Assembly (NCBI GenBank): GCA_003427395.1
Contig: BFEA01000001.1
Span: 3,763,150-3,803,163 of the forward strand
Source of the DNA: Chara braunii
Taxonomy: Eukaryota; Streptophyta; Charophyceae; Charales; Characeae
Length of the DNA stretch: 40,014 nt
Direction of reading: 5' to 3'
Part shown: piece after piece, positions 11,088 to 22,399 of the stretch
Layout of the letters: every line of letters starts with the position of its first letter
Position numbering within the stretch: the stretch's first letter is position 1
Notes under the pieces: generated by a model
The model's database searches: none
The model's input: the letters and a program-made list of their open reading frames with translations, nothing else
Told to the model about the DNA's origin: nothing
Translations under genes and position numbers: made by a program

Positions 11088-11160
11088 CGCCTAGCTCAGT
11101 TGGTTGAGCACGCAAGTGGTATTCAGGAGGTTGTGGGGTCGATTGCCCACGGCATCCATT
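11088..11160 (+). repeat. tRNA-derived SINE head or tRNA pseudogene
   Basis: CTAGCTCAGTTGGTTGAGC is a good tRNA D-arm/A box, and about 35 bases on GTGGGGTCGATTGCCCAC resembles a T-arm/B box. The anticodon arm does not fold clearly. The downstream words CATCCATTTGGCCCCCCAC recur at 12638-12657, so this looks like a dispersed element and not a working tRNA gene. Confidence 0.55.
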
Positions 11161-12319
11161 TGGCCCCCCACAGTCAGGAGGAGTTGGTGCCCCTACACCT
11201 CCTCCCTTGCTCCCTTTTCTCCTCTCTCCACCTGGAATAGCAAATCAAAAGTCCTGGCCAGGCAAATTGATGTCACCAGCCGGAGAGCAATGGGAACTTC
11301 TGAACGACAACAACTGCTGTGGACGCACCGGGTTTCAACCCTGCTTCAGTGACAATGGCATTCAGCATCCGAAAGGAAGGGAAAGGGGCCCAATTCAAGA
11401 TAGACTGCAGAGGCAACAATACTCAAGTCAGGGAAGGAACCTATGGAATGCTGTACACAGTAAGATAGAGTGAGCCACATGGTACTCACAAGACTACTGT
11501 GGTAGAAGCACAAAGACACGATTGAAAAGGCACGATGTACAGTAGGCTACAAGAAAAGATAGAATGGCTCAATGTACAGTAAACTGCAGCCTTGTATACA
11601 GCACCACCGCATCGGACTGAGACAACAGTGTTGTCCCTGTCCGGATGAGCACAATGCACAGTAAGTTACATCTTTACACGACACCCTAAGCACATCCAAA
11701 GACTCAGGAGTTGCCCAGCAGGGTAGGTAGGAACACACCAAGACATGGAACTACAGATCAAACAACAATAAGGCAACACACTGGGTCTAGCACTCAGTCT
11801 ACACAATGACTGATGGGAATAGCCCTCCCCGAGCACAGTAGGCGCCACGGCGCTATGAGCTAACCTGTAGCAGAGAGCAGAAGGTTTAAGGGCTTAGGGA
11901 GGGCTTACGACAGTGACCGATTCTGGATGTGAGGAGCAGAAGGCATAAGGGTTTAGGGTGGTTTTGAGGGGACAGACATAACATCGCCGAATAGGGGGCT
12001 GTGGATACCAGGAATTGGCCTGGTCAAGTATACGTGAGGGAGGTGAGCCCCGAATACGACAGCGGGTGATTCTGGTACTCAGGGTAGGCCACAGCCGCAG
12101 AAAACAAATGTATGAACTACAAGAACTGTGATGGGTTCTCAACGGGCAATGTAGTGTATGTATGGTGGTAGGCTTGACGTAGGTCGTCATGTAGATAAGC
12201 AGCTCAGGCTACTGAGTAGTGGTGCCTGCCGAATCTCACTTTCGCAGATGAGCCCTCTGGCTGACTGCCATCACAACTGCATGTCTGTTCAAAGTCTAAA
12301 CAAACAATCTTAATGTTCA
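11161..12319. other. Dynein intron DNA, unassigned
   Basis: Between two dynein exons. Short imperfect repeats of the word ATGTACAGTA occur near 11534, 11571 and 11651. No conserved protein segment is recognised on either strand. Confidence 0.4.
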
Positions 12320-12465
12320 GGGACGCTGGACCCGTTTTCCAGCAGGTGATGCTCCCCACCAATAGATGAAGCCTCCCGGGAAGTGCTAGTGGTGTCTACT
12401 CCTACCAGCACCCCTAGCATCCACTCGAGTTGTTTGTGCAAAAAAAAAAAAAAAGAAAAAAATAT
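12320..12465 (+). mobile_element. GGGACG-repeat, copy 2 (full length)
   Basis: Starts GGGACGCTGGACCC, has CACCAATAGATGAAG in the middle, then a terminal hairpin GTGCTAG-TGGTG / CACC-CCTAGCA with loop core CTCCTACCA, and a 3' A-run (12440-12465). Same family as copy 1, opposite orientation. Confidence 0.75.
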
Positions 12466-12476
12466 ATATAAAAAAA

Positions 12477-12597
12477 AGGAGTTGGTGACGCCATGATAGT
12501 AAAACTCACATCTGGCTCACCACCTGAGTGGCGTACGAGTAGAAGGGTTGAGTAGGCGAGGAGGAGTTGGTGACGCCATGATAATAAAACTCACATC
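12477..12597 (+). repeat. 38-bp direct repeat, two copies
   Basis: The stretch beginning AGGAGTTGGTGACGCCATGA occurs at 12477 and again about 83 bp later, and runs on through AAACTCACATC in both with one difference. Confidence 0.8.
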
Positions 12598-12840
12598 ATC
12601 TTCTTCTATGTATTCCATTCTTGGTTATTGAAGTATCCATTTGGCCCCCCACGACCTCCTGCAGCGCACCTCTGGCTCGCCACCTGAGATAGACGGTTCG
12701 CCCCCCCTGGACTTCGTAAGGGGAAAAGGTTCGCCCCTTCCCACCCGTGCTAGGGCTTAGGGGTAGGCTCAACCCTGACGGGACAGGTAGGCTAGGATAG
12801 ATGGGGGGGGAAAGCATTCCGTAGGCCCAGCAACTGGACA

Positions 12841-13636
12841 TAGATAGATATAGGTAGTGTGAGGTATATTGGAGAGAAGAGTATAGCTTGTTTTTTTTAA
12901 AGAAAAAAAAAAAGCAAAGGTACTGAACTGTAGGAAGACTCTAAACACAAGAAGATGAGTCAGATGACTAAAGTCTGTGATCCATCAGATCTTGGAAAGA
13001 AACGGCAGATGACCGTCCAATGACTGGAAACTTGCAATCAATGGACATCGGCATATGGCAAGCATGTATGAATCACAATTGCTGAAAGTGTTGGAAAGAC
13101 TGCTCTCGAGTCTCCGCATATAAAGTTAACCAGGCAGCACAGCTTTGTTCTCTTGGGGGGAGCATTATCTCATGCTGGCTCTCACTGCTGCCATTCATTG
13201 GCCCCAGTGTCAGTCTGAAACCGTCTGGGCAGTTAAACCATCAGCCCACCGTGGGCTTAGCGACACAGTACGACTCTGCCGCTTTTGCAATTGGAGGTTG
13301 TGCGCAGGGTCAGCAGAGGGCTGGCAGCCTCTTGAGAAAAAACAGCGGTGACACCAGCCCACGGCCGCTGGACCCTGACCATGATGGTTGGATCTGGCGC
13401 CACCATTTTTTTTGGCGACCAGCAGCCTGCAATGAGGTTTGGGATGTCCCGGGTTGATGTACCAAGAGGTTGGACAAAATAAGCTCGGCCAAACTGGGTT
13501 ACACATCCCAATGTTGAAAGACGTATTAGGATTTACTATCACAGAGAATATATATTTGCAAGATAGCATCACACAGAGTGCAACCATCACCCCTTCCACT
13601 ACCTCTGCTCAAGTGATGAGCCTCTGAATTGCTGTA
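12841..13636. other. Dynein intron DNA, unassigned
   Basis: Open frames occur in several overlapping phases over 13145-13627, but none has recognisable conserved segments or clear splice support. Treated as intron. Confidence 0.4.
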
Positions 13637-13639
13637 TTG

Positions 13640-14110
13640 GAGCAACCAACTGGTTGGTTGGTTGTCTGGCTGAATGGATCAATGGATAGACAAACGAACC
13701 AAAGGATGGATGTCTGGATGGATGGATGCATGGATGAATGCCCCCTTTGTAATCTGATCTGCTGTCGCTTTCGTCGCCACCATGCTCGATTCCACAGTCG
13801 GTCACCTCACAGACAAGGGGTGGAGAGTAATGAAAAATGCTCCAAGCACGCAACACGCACCAGCTTCCGTCTCCATGAGGGAAGGATGAAACGTGACTAT
13901 GGATGGATGGACGGATAGATGGCATGAATGGATAGATGCATGTCTGGGTGGGTGGGTGGATAGGTGGGTGGATGGACAGGTGGGTGCTTCGATTGACAGA
14001 TAGATGGATGGATGAATGGATGGATGGTGGGTTACTCGCTCAATTCCCGACAAAGACTATGGATCTATGGATGGATGGTTGGATGGATAGATGGATGTGT
14101 GCATCGATGG
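13640..14110 (+). repeat. GGAT/TGGT minisatellite, interrupted
   Basis: Degenerate tetranucleotide arrays (GGAT, GGTG, TGGT) at 13650-13740, 13895-14025 and 14050-14110, broken by about 150 bp of unique sequence. ORFs rich in MDG or HPSI repeats over this region are translations of the satellite. Confidence 0.9.
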
Positions 14111-14769
14111 CTGGTGATGAACTCGGTCAAACCGCAAGGTGATGAGCTCGGTCAAACCATGAGGTGATGATACATGAGAGCATGTACACGGGAGGCCAAT
14201 AGGCAGATACTGGAAATCATGCATCCGCGAGAGTAACAGCTCCCTTTTTCTGAAGCGAGGATATCCCCATAATCCCCCCAATCCAGACCAGCAGACACCA
14301 TAAAAATGGGCCTTGTAATGGGGTCCAGCCCCAGCTATTTGACTACTTTTGTTCCCTGGAACCTTACCTTGGGTGCACCCCTTACGAAGTGGACTTTGTG
14401 CCAGAGAGGACCATTTGAGAAGCGCCTTGCCTGAGAGAAGACCTCGAGAACGATGAGAAGGCCTGAGTCAAAGGCACACGCACTAAATTCCCATTAACCA
14501 TTGGGGGTGTACAAATAAACATATAATTTTTTTTGAAAGGAAACGAGGGCGAGGAGGGAGGAAGATGAGCTCTTCCAGTTAAATTGTCGGTAGTTCAACG
14601 CTACTTTGGTGGCCCACTCTGCTGGCAAGCCGCGCTTTTGTTTGGCCTCTTGCCCACTCACAGCGCACACACGCAAGAAAGTATAAACAAGTTCTCAAAG
14701 AGGTGCAAAAGGCTATACGTTGTATCAACCGTATTTTGGAGGTAGGAATATGCATTTTGCTGATCTGAC
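14111..14769. other. Dynein intron DNA, unassigned
   Basis: No gene recognised. Includes the intron start GTCAGA at 14769 (minus strand) after the dynein exon. Confidence 0.4.
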
Positions 14770-14876
14770 CTGGAAGAGCTGCTGGTACTTGTTGATTCGC
14801 TTTGCCTGGTTTTGCTGCACAGCGACTTCCTCCGAAAGCTTCGTCATCAATGCCAAGACTTGGTCCATATCAGAGC
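14770..14876 (-). CDS. Dynein heavy chain exon, tail before linker
   Basis: 107 bases: acceptor CAACTGCAG, two bases completing a codon, then 35 codons (SDMDQVLALM, KLSEEVAVQQNQAKRINKYQ, QLFQ) and donor CAG|GTCAGA. The phase fits the 27388-27676 exon exactly: that exon ends DEG in phase 1 and this one supplies GC-TCT to read DEGSDMDQV, the conserved place in the dynein tail. Encodes a coiled-coil-like helix followed by the Y..LF motif that leads into the linker. The intron upstream (14877-27387) is 12.5 kb and contains chromovirus B. Confidence 0.9.
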
Positions 14877-15590
14877 CTGCAGTTGGCAAGGTGCCATGAT
14901 AAAGTTCAAAATTTTCAAACTTGTCATCCAAAAACAGACGGAGCATCGGGCTGGAGAAGAGACGGAAAACGCGGAGAAGCAGAGGCTGGAGAAAAGAAGT
15001 GGTGAGTAGGAGAAAGGGTGGGGTTTCTGCAGGACGCTAGGACAGGTAGGTGCAATTTTGTTTACCAATGAAAAGGGCCATAATTCATTTGCTCTGTGTT
15101 TCGGTGGTGTTTTGTCCTGCGAGCCCGAGTTTTTTGCTGAGCTTCCACTGAGATCTTTGATCTTGCTTCTTTTTTTTTTTTTTTTTTTGTTTTTTTTTTT
15201 TTTTTTTGAAAACATCAATAGTAGGCTCCCACAGATAACTTGCTTGGTTGTTTTGGGGGTTTGGCCATGCTGAAAGTGTGTACCTTTCTTCATCACGATT
15301 GAAGCGATGGTCATATCTCTGTGCCGGGGTAAGGCCTGGCCATCGGCACCGTCACAAACATACCCAGCCTAGATATTCTTAATACACATCCGCTCCTGGG
15401 GTAGGATGACAGACTGCAGGTAGCTGACACGTTTCCCACCTCTTTGCACATCCGGTACCATCTAGGGAAAAGCCGGGCAGGTCCGAGGGACTCCAGGAGG
15501 CAAGGAGGTTGGCAGCTGAACCTACCAGTCCATCTCTTCTTCAAAAGATGAGGCATCGAGCAGTTCATTACATGACATTTGCTGCCTGCT
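14877..15590. other. Dynein intron DNA with long T-tracts
   Basis: T-runs at 15169-15207 (A-runs on the minus strand). No gene recognised. Confidence 0.4.
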
Positions 15591-15599
15591 CTGGCGGGC

Positions 15600-15844
15600 A
15601 TTGCGCTTCCCACATTGAGGGAGAGTAGCGGACGGCTTGTAAGGGGGTGACCTCCTTAGCTATGGAAGTTAAGGTGATGAAGGTGAGAGAGGTTAGAGAT
15701 TGATCCCACACCGGGGTTGAGGATGATGTTAGAGACTGTAGTAGACAGAGAGAGAGCACAGCATGGTGGTGAAGACCTACCTTCACCCCCGTGGTGAAGG
15801 GAGAGTAGAGGACGGCTTGTAAGGGGGCGATCACCATAGGTGAA
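15600..15844 (+). repeat. Imperfect tandem unit next to chromovirus B (left)
   Basis: The words GGGAGAGTAG.GGACGGCTTG and TAAGGGGG.GA occur at 15618-15650 and 15797-15830, separated by about 180 bp, and again right of the element at 26190-26222. ACCTACCTTCACCCCCGT precedes the second and third copies. Confidence 0.8.
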
Positions 15845-16189
15845 TGCAGCGGGCCTCTATCTTCCCTGGCCTGCAGCCAGGGCCTATCAGGCTATTTTGC
15901 CTGTTCGGCCTGTGGACCTCACAGGCCGTGTGCTCACTCAGTCCAGTCCAGTCCCGCCCGGTACCACTGTCGGTACCAGGCCAGTCCAGTCCAGTCTAGT
16001 CAGTCTGCTGGGGGTATACCCCAGCTGCAGCCTGTTTCAGTTCATTCTTCATTTTTGCACACTTTGGAGTACGTGCATGTTGAGTCTGCGTCGGAGCTGC
16101 ACTGTCCGTTCCAGCTCCATCTCCATCTTCGTCATCCTCACCCCTTCATCTTCATCCTGACAGACCGCCATCCCGGCGGGTGTGCCACA
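15845..16189 (+). repeat. Left LTR-like repeat of chromovirus B
   Basis: Starts TGCAGCGGGCCTCTAT and ends GCCACA; about 345 bp closely similar to 25788-26149, including CTGGGGGTATACCCCAGCTG and a CCAGT minisatellite. Immediately after it TGGCATCACAGC matches 10 of 12 bases of the tRNA-Met primer site, a possible decayed PBS. Confidence 0.7.
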
Positions 16190-16443
16190 CTGGCATCACA
16201 GCGGGAACCATCCCACCGGCCCCCCGCACTGACAGCGCCCCCCCCCCACCCCCACCCCCACCAACGGGCGGGTAGCGGGATTTGGGGTGTTTTGGAGCGC
16301 ACAGGTGCGGCAAAAGGTGCAGCAGCGCAGCGCCCCAGGCAGTGACACGTGGCGAAGCACCAAGGCCAAGGCCCGCGCACGCACATGCGCCACGTGCCCA
16401 CGCCGCCCCACCCCGCCCCACCCCACTCCCGGATTAAATTATA

Positions 16444-16535
16444 TCAATATCCGGGAGTGCAACTGCCACAATTTGAACCTGGGTAGTTGTTGGCCATGCG
16501 CATGCGTAGCCCGCGCTTTAACGCACTGGCCAAAC
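16444..16535 (-). repeat. tRNA-like fragment, possible SINE head
   Basis: On the minus strand TTGGCCAGTGCGTTAAAGCG (D-arm-like) precedes CCCAGGTTCAAATTGTGG (B box-like). The anticodon arm is unclear. Confidence 0.4.
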
Positions 16536-16740
16536 TCTACAAATGCTCTAGTAGTGTGGCACGTTGGTGTTGAAGAGTGCCACACCAGCTATTTACCACC
16601 ACCCGTCGGCGAGTGGCGAGCAGTGACTGACACGGCAGCAGCGAGTGGGCTACTGTTTGTGTCCCCCCCCCCTGGTGGGGTCGTGGCTGCTGCTGTCGGA
16701 ACACGTGACCATCTGCAGTGCCCTGAGGCAGCGCGCTGAA

Positions 16741-16816
16741 GAACTTGAAGACCCCCCTGGCTAGGGGCTGCACTACAGTGAGACCTGGGTGGCTGATCAA
16801 GATCTCAGCACACCCA

Positions 16817-16849
<33 letters not shown>

Positions 16850-16960
16850 AATGATTACTTTTTCTGCTGCTACAGCGGCAGTTTGGCAGCAGTGAAGACC
16901 CCCCTGGCTAGGGGGCTGCGCGTCAGTGCAATCAGGGTGGCTGATCAAGATCTTAGCCAA
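16741..16960 (+). repeat. 70-bp direct repeat flanking a (GAT)n microsatellite
   Basis: AAGACCCCCCTGGCTAGGGG through GGTGGCTGATCAAGATCT occurs at 16748-16805 and again at 16895-16954. Between them are about 11 GAT units (16816-16849). Confidence 0.85.
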
Positions 16961-17089
16961 GCCTAAATTATTTTTGCGGCAGCAGCAGACTGCCAGCACC
17001 TTGAAGGCCAAGATCCAGTGGATCTTGGTGATCTTGTTGCTCTTGGCCAACCAAGAGCCTGGTATAACCTCTTTTTCACTAAACTACTC

Positions 17090-17520
17090 TCCTACCCCCC
17101 CCTCTCTCTCTCTCCCCTACACCATCTCATCTTCTTTTCTAACTCTACCACTAGTCCCTCCTCCTACCTCCCTCTTCACTCATCTTCTATCATTTTTTTT
17201 TCTCCTCTCCCCCCACTCACCATCTTCGACTAATCTCTTTTACTCCTCTCCACCTTTCTCATCCCTTTCTCTCCCATTCTCTCACCCTCCTCTCCCCCTT
17301 CCCTCCCCCAACTACAACCCCATCATCCCCCCCATTTCCCACTTCATTCTTCTTCTCTTTCTCAACTTTTTCTCCCTTTCTTCATCACTTTTTCATTCCT
17401 GCCCCCCCCCCCCCCAACTTCGAATTTTTCTGTTTTTCATGTTTTGTCTTTCTCCTTCATTTAAATTTTCTCTTTTTCTCCAAAAGTTTAAATTATCTTA
17501 TCCTCTACTTCTTTTCTCGT
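17090..17520 (+). repeat. Pyrimidine-rich tract
   Basis: Over 400 bases with very few purines on the plus strand (runs of CTCTCC, CCCCC, TTTTC). The ORF across it (Ser/Pro/Phe/Leu-rich) is a by-product of composition. Confidence 0.85.
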
Positions 17521-18061
17521 TTTTCTGATTTTTTTTTTTTTATTTTTTAATTTTTAATTGATTTTTTTTGCGGCATCTCTATATATTGTTAGGACTCAGT
17601 GACTCAGTTATTCTTGCTTTCGGTGCCCGTTTTGACCCCTTGGACGTACCGAAATGTTGCCAAAATTTTTGAAAATTTCAAAACTTACTTTTCTCTTCAC
17701 TCTCCTCCACCTCCTATTTTCTTTATTTCTTTATTTCTTTTTTTGAAAATTTTAATTTGCGGCATTGTAAAATTTTGTGTACTTCTCTTAGTCTCTCCTT
17801 CCTCTTGGCACATTTTTGACCCCATGGGGGGTAGGGGAATATTGCCGAAAATTTCAACAAAAAAAATATTATTCATCTCCTCACCTTTTGCTTACTTCTT
17901 TCTTTATTTATTTTTATTATTATTATTGTTATTATTTTTAATCTCGAAAACTCACTATTTAGTATTTATTTATTTATTTCCCTTTCCCCCTCCCTTCCAT
18001 GGTGGTTATTTTCTTTTTTTGATTAGGTCGCAGCTACTCTCCCCTAACCCTCCAAACTTCT

Positions 18062-18090
18062 GTTAGGGTTTTTTTAGGGTTTTTCTAGGG
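18062..18090 (+). repeat. Telomere-like words
   Basis: Three AGGG words separated by T-runs (TTAGGGTTTTTTTAGGG, then TCTAGGG) resemble degenerate plant-type TTTAGGG repeats. Three irregular copies are too few for a telomere remnant claim. Confidence 0.4.
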
Positions 18091-18193
18091 CTTGGGGTTC
18101 TCCTAGCCCCCCTCCTCTCCCGCCTCGTCCTGTCACGCACCCTAGACCCGAACAGATCCTCTCCCCTCGACCGGCTTCGGGGCACCCTCTCAC

Positions 18194-20446
18194 GTGCGAC
18201 CTGCTGGTCACGAAGCGCACCAACTCACGACTACGCATTCCGCTCCCGCGGTTCCCTCCCTCTCACTGGTGGGCCTCTTTCTCCACACACGAGCCCATCT
18301 CTTTCCCCACCTCCTTCTCCACCTCCCGCCATGTCTACTCGCATCCATCCACCGCACATGGACGCGAATACACCGTTGGGAGATCGCCGCAGCGCCGTCC
18401 ACCTCCCAGGTGAGCGTTCAACCGACGGCTGAGGGTCAGGCCCATGTGGACACCATGGACATCCATGTCGTCCTTGTGGCCATACAAGTGCAACTCAGTA
18501 CGCTTGGACCACCGCAAGTGCAAATCAATGCGCTGCGCTTGCCCTTGACGTCCACCGCCTCAAGGGCTCTCCCCATCGCACCCCCCTCCATTCTCATACT
18601 CCATCCCCTACCGGCTCACCGACCGGTTCTCCATGACTCCAGCGACACAGACGAGGTGGATCTTCCTCTTTTGCACCTCAGGACCAACACTCCCCCTCAG
18701 CAGTGGTGAGTACCGCTGCTCCTTAGCCCACCCCGTCTGTTGCGGCACCTCTTTCAGTCTCCGACACCCCTACCGTCTCTGCCGTTGTCGTAGGTGTTGC
18801 AGTCCAGATACCATCATCAGGCCCGACAGTTTCATCGACCCATCCCGGTGCTGCTTCCTAGCTTCCCACACCGGTTGCGTCATTACGGTCCGCCCACTTC
18901 TCCCCGCCTTCGTCCCCTTACCCCCACAGCAGGGCACCCCCCAGCCTGGGATTCCTCCTCCTGCTGAGATACTCCCTCTGCCTCCTCCACCCCCGACCCC
19001 GCTCACCTAGCGAGTGGTCACTTTACGAGCCACCATCGTGCAGGCTCAGGCAGAGATCCTAGCCCTGAGACAGCCTCACCCCTCACAGGCTGCTCATCCT
19101 TCTTCTTCCTCCACCACCCCTTCGGCCCCCATCATGCAGGCTCATTTCCCTCGACCTGCTCCTCAGCCTCTCCCCTCCTACCTAGCCATTCCTGGACAGC
19201 TGCCCTCAGTCGTTGCCTCCACATCTATTGGTCCATCCGCCTGCGACCATGGCCCACAACCTTCCCCCACCTCTACCCCTGCCTCGACCCCGACTTTCGT
19301 CGTGACATTGCAGGCGCCTCGGTCTCTCTCCCCCCGCCATCATCATAAGGGACACCCTCCTATACACGCCTCGGACATTCCCGAGTATGATGGCACACCT
19401 CGCGTCTCTCGCTGGTTGCAGATAGCAACACGCACACTCTCTCCAATGACCACCGGTTAGGAGTTGTGGTGCGATGTGCTAGCAACCAAATTGTGAGGCA
19501 GCCCTTCCACTGCGCGGGAAGACCATTATGCCCAACGCCTCCTCGTGGGTGAGGTTCCCACTCTTGCAAACTTTGCGGCCTTCCTTCAGGACCACTTTGG
19601 CGCTCGTCACGACGCCACTGACGCCTTAGACCGCGTCACCCAGACCCGATGATCCAGGTCCTCTGCACCGGCTGACCTCGAGCGTCACATCCGGGTGTTT
19701 TTTGACGCCCGCCTTGTTTGTGATGAGATGTTCCTACCGGAGGTCACCATCACCGACCGATTCCTCGTCATTCTTCCGACTGACTACCGCTTGGAGTTAT
19801 GGAGGCGGTCATTCTCTTCCGTGGAGGAGGCATACGAGGCTGCTCGTTAGTACCAAAGGATGTGCAGTCGTTTCTCCGTTGCCCCATCCTCTTTGCGGCC
19901 AATCGCTACCTCCTAGTCTCACAGTACCACCTGAGGCCGCGCCTCGCCGCCTCTTTTGCTGGTCGTTTCCGCCGCCCTGCTCAGACCGGACCTCCCTTCT
20001 CTCGGCACTACAATGCGCTCGAGGACGGCGACGACGCCCCGACCGAGCGTGACCCTACCCTTGAGGACGCCCCCGAGGACATCGAGCTTCGGGATGTCAT
20101 CCAGTATCACTTGGATGACAGGACTATCCTGATGGCCGACCACTTGCAGATGGCGATGTCCGCCATGGGTCGTGCTCGCAGTCGGCTTGCACAGGCTGGC
20201 GCCCACACATTCATTGTTCCTCGGGTAGACCTCCTGCAGGATTTCGTCCCTTCTCGCAGAGGCCTATCACCTGAGGAGTGTGCCTCCCTTGAGGCCCGCC
20301 GGGGTTGCCTTCGTTGCCGCCAGGATGGACACACCTCCTCACGGTGTCCATACCATGCCGCCCTCGATCGACACTATGCTGACATTTCTCGTCAATGCTG
20401 TTCTCAGTCCCCCCTCGGCCCCGCCCAGCAAGTCCCATCCAACTAG
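18194..20446 (+). pseudogene. Gag region, chromovirus B
   Basis: Interrupted by stops. Recognised pieces in order: a Gln/Pro-rich N-terminal part; IPEYDGTPRVSRWLQIATRT (about 19375-19434), the usual start of the Ty3/gypsy capsid; TLANFAAFLQDHFGARHDAT near 19560; LERHIRVFFDARL near 19680; and a CLRCRQDGHTSSRC zinc knuckle of CX2CX4HX4C type near 20305-20346. The start codon cannot be fixed because of the breaks. Confidence 0.78.
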
Positions 20447-20853
20447 CCATGGTGCAGTGTACCGCTGACGCCTCGCACATAGCCGGTTTCCCGACCACCA
20501 AGTCACGGTTTGCCCCTTTAGCTACCACACCAGAGGATCCTCATGACACGACATACGCAGTTCCCTCTGCCCCGTCGTCTGTCGTGGTGCCATCTGCCCC
20601 ACAGCAGAGCGCCGCATTTAGTCATTCTCCTCTGAGACTTCTGATGCGTCGCGCCATTCGCATCACTCGTTGTAGCGCTCAATTAGCGACTCGTGATGAT
20701 GTTGTGTCATCTCTTTTGAATTTGAGCATTCTTTAGGCTCATCAGGAGCAACTCCCGAGACACGTAAACGTCCTGCGTCGTTTTCTCGCTCTGCTCTCTG
20801 ACCCTGATCGCACCCTCCCCATCATTCCTATTTGCCTAGGGACATCTATAAGG

Positions 20854-21366
20854 GTGTACCGCGCTTTACGGGACTTCGGCTCACAGACAGATTTCGTTCA
20901 TCCTCGCGTGGTTGAGGACGCTCGTCTAGCTACCTCCGGGTCTCGCTCTCCTATCTCTGTTACCCTCAGAGATAACAAGACGCAACGCTTCTTCGACCAG
21001 ACGGTCCCCGCCCTCCACTTTTCCCTCACCCTCCAGCCACCGGAAAGTAGTCAGGCGCCTCGGCGCTACTATTCCTCTGCATACTTCGACGTGCTGGAGA
21101 CTGGGTACGACTTTATCCTTGGCACTCCTCGGTCTTGCCAGTTTCGTGGCACAGAGGCCGAAAATGGGCGACCGAGACACTCATTCTCAAAACGAAGTGT
21201 GGTCAGACCCGTCGAGTCCCTTGCATTGGAACCACGAGCGTCACCCTTCCCGACCTACCTCCCCAGGACCCCCGTCCATCTGGGTCCCACCCAGATATCA
21301 CCTTCACTTCCCCTCGCCAGTTTGCTCACTTCATACGTTAGGAGGACGTCACGTTCTACTCCGTGA
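20854..21366 (+). pseudogene. Aspartic protease, chromovirus B
   Basis: YRALRDFGSQTDFVHPRVV carries the active-site Asp with Phe in place of the usual Ser/Thr (DFGSQT for D(S/T)GA), and FDVLETGYDFILGTP is the conserved second block. Position between gag and RT supports the call. Confidence 0.75.
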
Positions 21367-21490
21367 ACGTTATGGATCTTCTTCGCTATGATCCACTCTG
21401 TCCAAAGGTTGAGCTTATGTAGTTGGAGCCCGATCCCCCTCGACATCCACACCTCAGCCTGCGGATACCCCCTCGACATCCCAGGTCCCT

Positions 21491-22399
21491 ATGTCGTCCA
21501 CTGCCGAGTCCATACATACGTCTCGTGTCGACGCAAATGTTGAGGAACTCACACGGTTCACGACCGACTTAGAGCCCGCCGTTCGCGACCTAATTCGAGA
21601 GTACCGCAACATTTTTCCCTCGTATTTCTCATACAACGAGATCTCTCCGATGCGCGGTGTTGAGCATTCTATCCAACTCGTGCCTGACTATCGTGTCCAC
21701 CATCAGGCACCCTACCGAGTCTCGATCCCAGAGGCGACGAAACTCAAGTTTCAGCTTGAGGAACTCCTTCGACTGGGTTTCATTAAACCCTGCAACTCCC
21801 CTTGGGGTGCACCCGTCCTCTTTGCTCGAAAAGCGGACGGAACTCTCTGCCTCTGCATTGACTACCACAGCCTTGACCGTTTTACAATTAAGAACAATTA
21901 TCTTATGCCTCACGCGGATGAGTTGTTTGACCGTCTGGCAGGCAACCGCTTCTTCACGAAGATCGATCTTCGTGCCGGTTACCACTAGATCTGCGTTGCC
22001 GCAGAGGACCAGTCGAAGACCGCCTTTCGCTTGCGCTTCGACCACTACGAGTTCACGGTGATGCCATTCGGCCTCACCAATGCATCCGCCACCTTCCAGA
22101 TGACCATGAACAATATCTTCAGGGACATCCTTGAAGAATACGTTCTCGTGTACCTGGACGACATCTTGGTCTACAGTCGTACCTTAGAAGACCATCTCAG
22201 ACACTTTCGCAATGTCCTACAACGCTTATGCAAGCATGGCTTATGTACCAAGCTCAGTAAGTGTCGCTTTGCCCAATGCAAAGTGGACTTCCTAGGACAC
22301 CATGTGTCTGACCAGGGTCTCCACATGGACGACGCGAAGATCACTGCTATCGCGGAATGGCCCGTCCCCACATCCGTCAAGCAGCTAGCAGTTTCCTAG
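21491..22399 (+). pseudogene. Reverse transcriptase, chromovirus B
   Basis: Contains [64 protein letters not shown] and the catalytic VYLDDILVYSR, then FLGHHVSDQG. A TAG at 21986-21988 interrupts the frame right after RAGYH (the same frame resumes), and a frameshift near 22385 separates it from FLGLTSYYSNFIRGY. Confidence 0.93.

Larger units (their letters stand above)
16190..18190 (+). other. Long leader region of chromovirus B
   Basis: No gene. It holds a tRNA-like segment (minus, about 16444-16535), a 70-bp direct repeat around a (GAT)n tract (16741-16960), a pyrimidine-rich tract (17090-17520) and AT-rich sequence. At 2 kb it is long for a leader; nested insertions are likely. Confidence 0.5.

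Noticed and set aside
11088-11160. Functional tRNA gene
   Set aside because: A and B boxes are recognisable but the anticodon arm and acceptor stem do not pair.
12600-13600. Overlapping ORFs at 12.6-13.6 kb as genes
   Set aside because: Open in several frames at once, no conserved motif, no convincing splice pairs.
13599-14281. ORFs with MDGW or HPSIHPS repeats
   Set aside because: They are translations of the GGAT minisatellite.
16926-17528. 200-codon Ser/Pro/Phe/Leu ORF
   Set aside because: Composition artefact of a pyrimidine-rich tract.
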